Shown: positions 4,955-6,575 of the stretch, in pieces
Layout of the letters: each line of letters opens with the position of its first letter
Numbering within the stretch: position 1 is the first letter of the stretch
From: an uncultured Clostridia bacterium
GTDB lineage: Bacteria; Bacillota; Clostridia; Oscillospirales; Acutalibacteraceae
Length of the DNA: 6,575 nucleotides
Assembly (NCBI GenBank): GCA_945227095.1
Contig: CALYOC010000042.1
Span: 1 to 6,575 of the forward strand
Reading direction: 5' to 3'
The notes under the pieces: generated by a model
The model's database searches: none
The model's input: the letters and a program-made list of their open reading frames with translations, nothing else
Told to the model about the DNA's origin: nothing
Made by a program: the position numbers and the translations under genes

Positions 4955-6575
4955 TTAGATTATATCTTCCTTGAGGGTCTCAATTATGGAATCATTTTTT
5001 AATTTGGACAATGAGTAGAGCATTGATATTCCAATGATTATAAATACTGCAGCTATAACGGACAGATATGTGGGAAGACTGATTGCAAACGAAATGGTGT
5101 CTTCTCCTAAAAGCGCATACATCAGATAACTTAAAAGTATGCTTAAAGGTATGGCGAATATAGTTGATTTAAGTCCGTAAAACAGGCTTTCAAGGCAAAT
5201 CATTTTGTGGAAACCTTTTTGGGTCATTCCAACGGATTTTAACATTGCGAACTCTTTGCGCCTTAAATCAATTCCCGTAGAGATGGTATTGATTATGTTA
5301 GCTATTGTTATGAGCGTAATTAAAATTATAAATCCGTAAGTGAATACCTGAAGGACAAACACAAGAGTATTCATGCTTTCAGATTGTTCAACATAATCTA
5401 TTGCGGCGGCGGAAGAATAGTCGTTGCTCTCCAGGATTTCTAAAACTTTTTCGCGTACTTGAGTATGTTTATCGGTTTTAATTCCTAAACTAAAACTGTT
5501 TTGAAAGTCCTCCGCGTTAAAGTACATGCTTTCAGGTATATATGCGCTGATACGGTTTTTGGGATTCAAATTACAGATATAATTGCTTTCATCGTAGTTT
5601 ACGAAATCAGAAATTGTGTATTTTTCCGTATTTTGAGTGTGAAAAATCTGTTTGCCGATTATGTTATTCGTAAACACCTTTGAGCCACCATTTTTGTGGC
5701 TGATATTGTTCATAATAACTATTTTTTTCTTTTTGCCGTAGTATTGCTTATAATCTATACCGTTTTCTTCGCATAGCTTGTTGAAGTCTTCGTTGTCTAT
5801 AGCGTTGATAAACAGCATGACTTTTGAATTCCAAAGTTTTTTGTACGAGGCGGTGAGATTTTCTTTTTTAGTGATATTTTTATTGTATATCTGTTCATCT
5901 TGTTTTGATTTTTCTCCGTACATATATATTTCGTTTGTCACGCTGTAAATATCGTCTATATCGGATACTTCCGCCAAGTTTTTTTCAATTTTGTTCTTGT
6001 CCTTATATTCGGCGGTTACCGTAATCTGATACGGAATCTGGTTTTCCATATCGTTAAACTGGGTGAAAAGTGAGCAGAAATAATTCGTGCTTAGGAAAAG
6101 CACTATGGAAACGGCTATTGATATAGTTATAATCTTTGACTTTTTACCGTTTCTTTTAAGGCTTTTGTATGCAAGTTCACCCTCATATCCGAAGATTCCT
6201 TGTATATATCGGGGCGTTTTCAGCTTTTTGGACTTTATTTTGATTTCCTTGCTTTGTCTTATCGCTTCGATGGGAGTGATTGCGGAAGCCTTTTTCGAAG
6301 GGATGAATGAGGATATATATATGGTCAGAAAACTAAAGAATATGATTGCTATTATCGCCCAAACCGGAACAACGGGTTTCATATTTATGTTTGCGTCTTC
6401 AATACCCATTATCATGCCGGTGGATATGATTTTGTCGCCTACTGTCTTGAGAGTTACGGCAATGCCGACAATTCCTGCCAATACACCTATGGGAATACTT
6501 ATTGCGCCGAGTATTGCTCCTTCAAAATAAACAGATTGTCTTTTTTGCTTTTTTGTTGCTCCGACGCTGGCAAGC
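4955..6575 (-). CDS. FtsX-type ABC transporter permease, 5' end outside the window
   Basis: Membrane subunit of a two-domain FtsX/MacB-like ABC exporter; 539 C-terminal residues are visible. The frame stays open to the right edge, where it reads LASVGATKKQKRQSVYFEGAILG, a hallmark of the first FtsX core. The gene therefore starts beyond base 6575. Visible order: helices at about 12-42 and 68-90; the cytoplasmic motif IPSKKASAITPIEAIR (91-106); a helix at 146-168; an extracytoplasmic domain at about 171-403; and a second FtsX core with helices at about 405-431, 460-489 and 500-522. That second core includes RRKEFAMLKSVGMTQKGF, matching the first SVGAT block. No ATP-binding motif is present; the partner ATPase is presumably encoded further right. 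The substrate cannot be told: relatives handle bacitracin-type peptides, lipoproteins or unknown substrates. It is AT-richer than the plus-strand genes and convergent with them. It ends in TAA at 4955-4957. Confidence 0.9.
   Translation of the reverse strand, partial: LASVGATKKQKRQSVYFEGAILGAISIPIGVLAGIVGIAVTLKTVGDKIISTGMIMGIEDANINMKPVVPVWAIIAIIFFSFLTIYISSFIPSKKASAITPIEAIRQSKEIKIKSKKLKTPRYIQGIFGYEGELAYKSLKRNGKKSKIITISIAVSIVLFLSTNYFCSLFTQFNDMENQIPYQITVTAEYKDKNKIEKNLAEVSDIDDIYSVTNEIYMYGEKSKQDEQIYNKNITKKENLTASYKKLWNSKVMLFINAIDNEDFNKLCEENGIDYKQYYGKKKKIVIMNNISHKNGGSKVFTNNIIGKQIFHTQNTEKYTISDFVNYDESNYICNLNPKNRISAYIPESMYFNAEDFQNSFSLGIKTDKHTQVREKVLEILESNDYSSAAAIDYVEQSESMNTLVFVLQVFTYGFIILITLITIANIINTISTGIDLRRKEFAMLKSVGMTQKGFHKMICLESLFYGLKSTIFAIPLSILLSYLMYALLGEDTISFAISLPTYLSVIAAVFIIIGISMLYSLSKLKNDSIIETLKEDII

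Noticed and set aside
6479..6481. TTG start of a complete 508-residue permease
   Set aside because: The frame continues upstream to the window edge with conserved FtsX-family sequence, so the gene is partial and this TTG is an internal Leu codon.
6087..6530. Plus-strand hydrophobic open frame of 147 codons
   Set aside because: It is antisense to the permease membrane helices, which produce hydrophobic codons on the opposite strand; there is no independent evidence for a gene.

Overview
The window looks like a contig end from a Gram-positive Clostridia-type bacterium (Firmicutes), probably a gut Oscillospirales/Ruminococcus relative. This assignment is inference. It rests on the gene order dgkA-era-yqzL-recO, strong AGAGG/GAGGTGA ribosome binding sites, ATGA-type overlaps between genes, and a tRNA gene with an encoded CCA.

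Layout. Bases 1-71 are not biological: they match an Illumina Nextera P7 adapter with its index and the Tn5 mosaic end. Genuine sequence starts at base 72, inside a diacylglycerol/undecaprenol kinase gene (dgkA, 72-507) that has lost its 5' end. It overlaps era (504-1406). Era is full length except that codon 224 is an in-frame TGA, which separates the GTPase domain from the KH RNA-binding domain. After a weak terminator-like hairpin and a promoter-like stretch comes yqzL (1498-1608, 36 codons). It overlaps recO (1592-2341), which in turn overlaps mutS2 (2334-4730). A tRNA-Arg(CCG) gene follows as its own transcription unit, with promoter 4738-4766, tRNA 4777-4853 and terminator 4853-4886. The rest, on the minus strand, is an AT-rich two-domain FtsX-type ABC transporter permease (4955 to the right edge) whose 5' end lies outside the window.

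How the genes work together. The plus-strand genes are a housekeeping cluster: lipid carrier phosphorylation (DgkA/UdpK), 30S ribosome assembly (Era), recombinational repair (RecO), and DNA/ribosome quality control (MutS2). The permease is a separate, convergent unit that shares the tRNA terminator region. It probably exports or senses a lipid, peptide or antibiotic together with an ATPase encoded beyond the right edge.

I see no undescribed defence, mobile or CRISPR system here. The points most worth a second look are the adapter sequence at the left end, the internal stop in the normally essential era gene, and the small yqzL gene.
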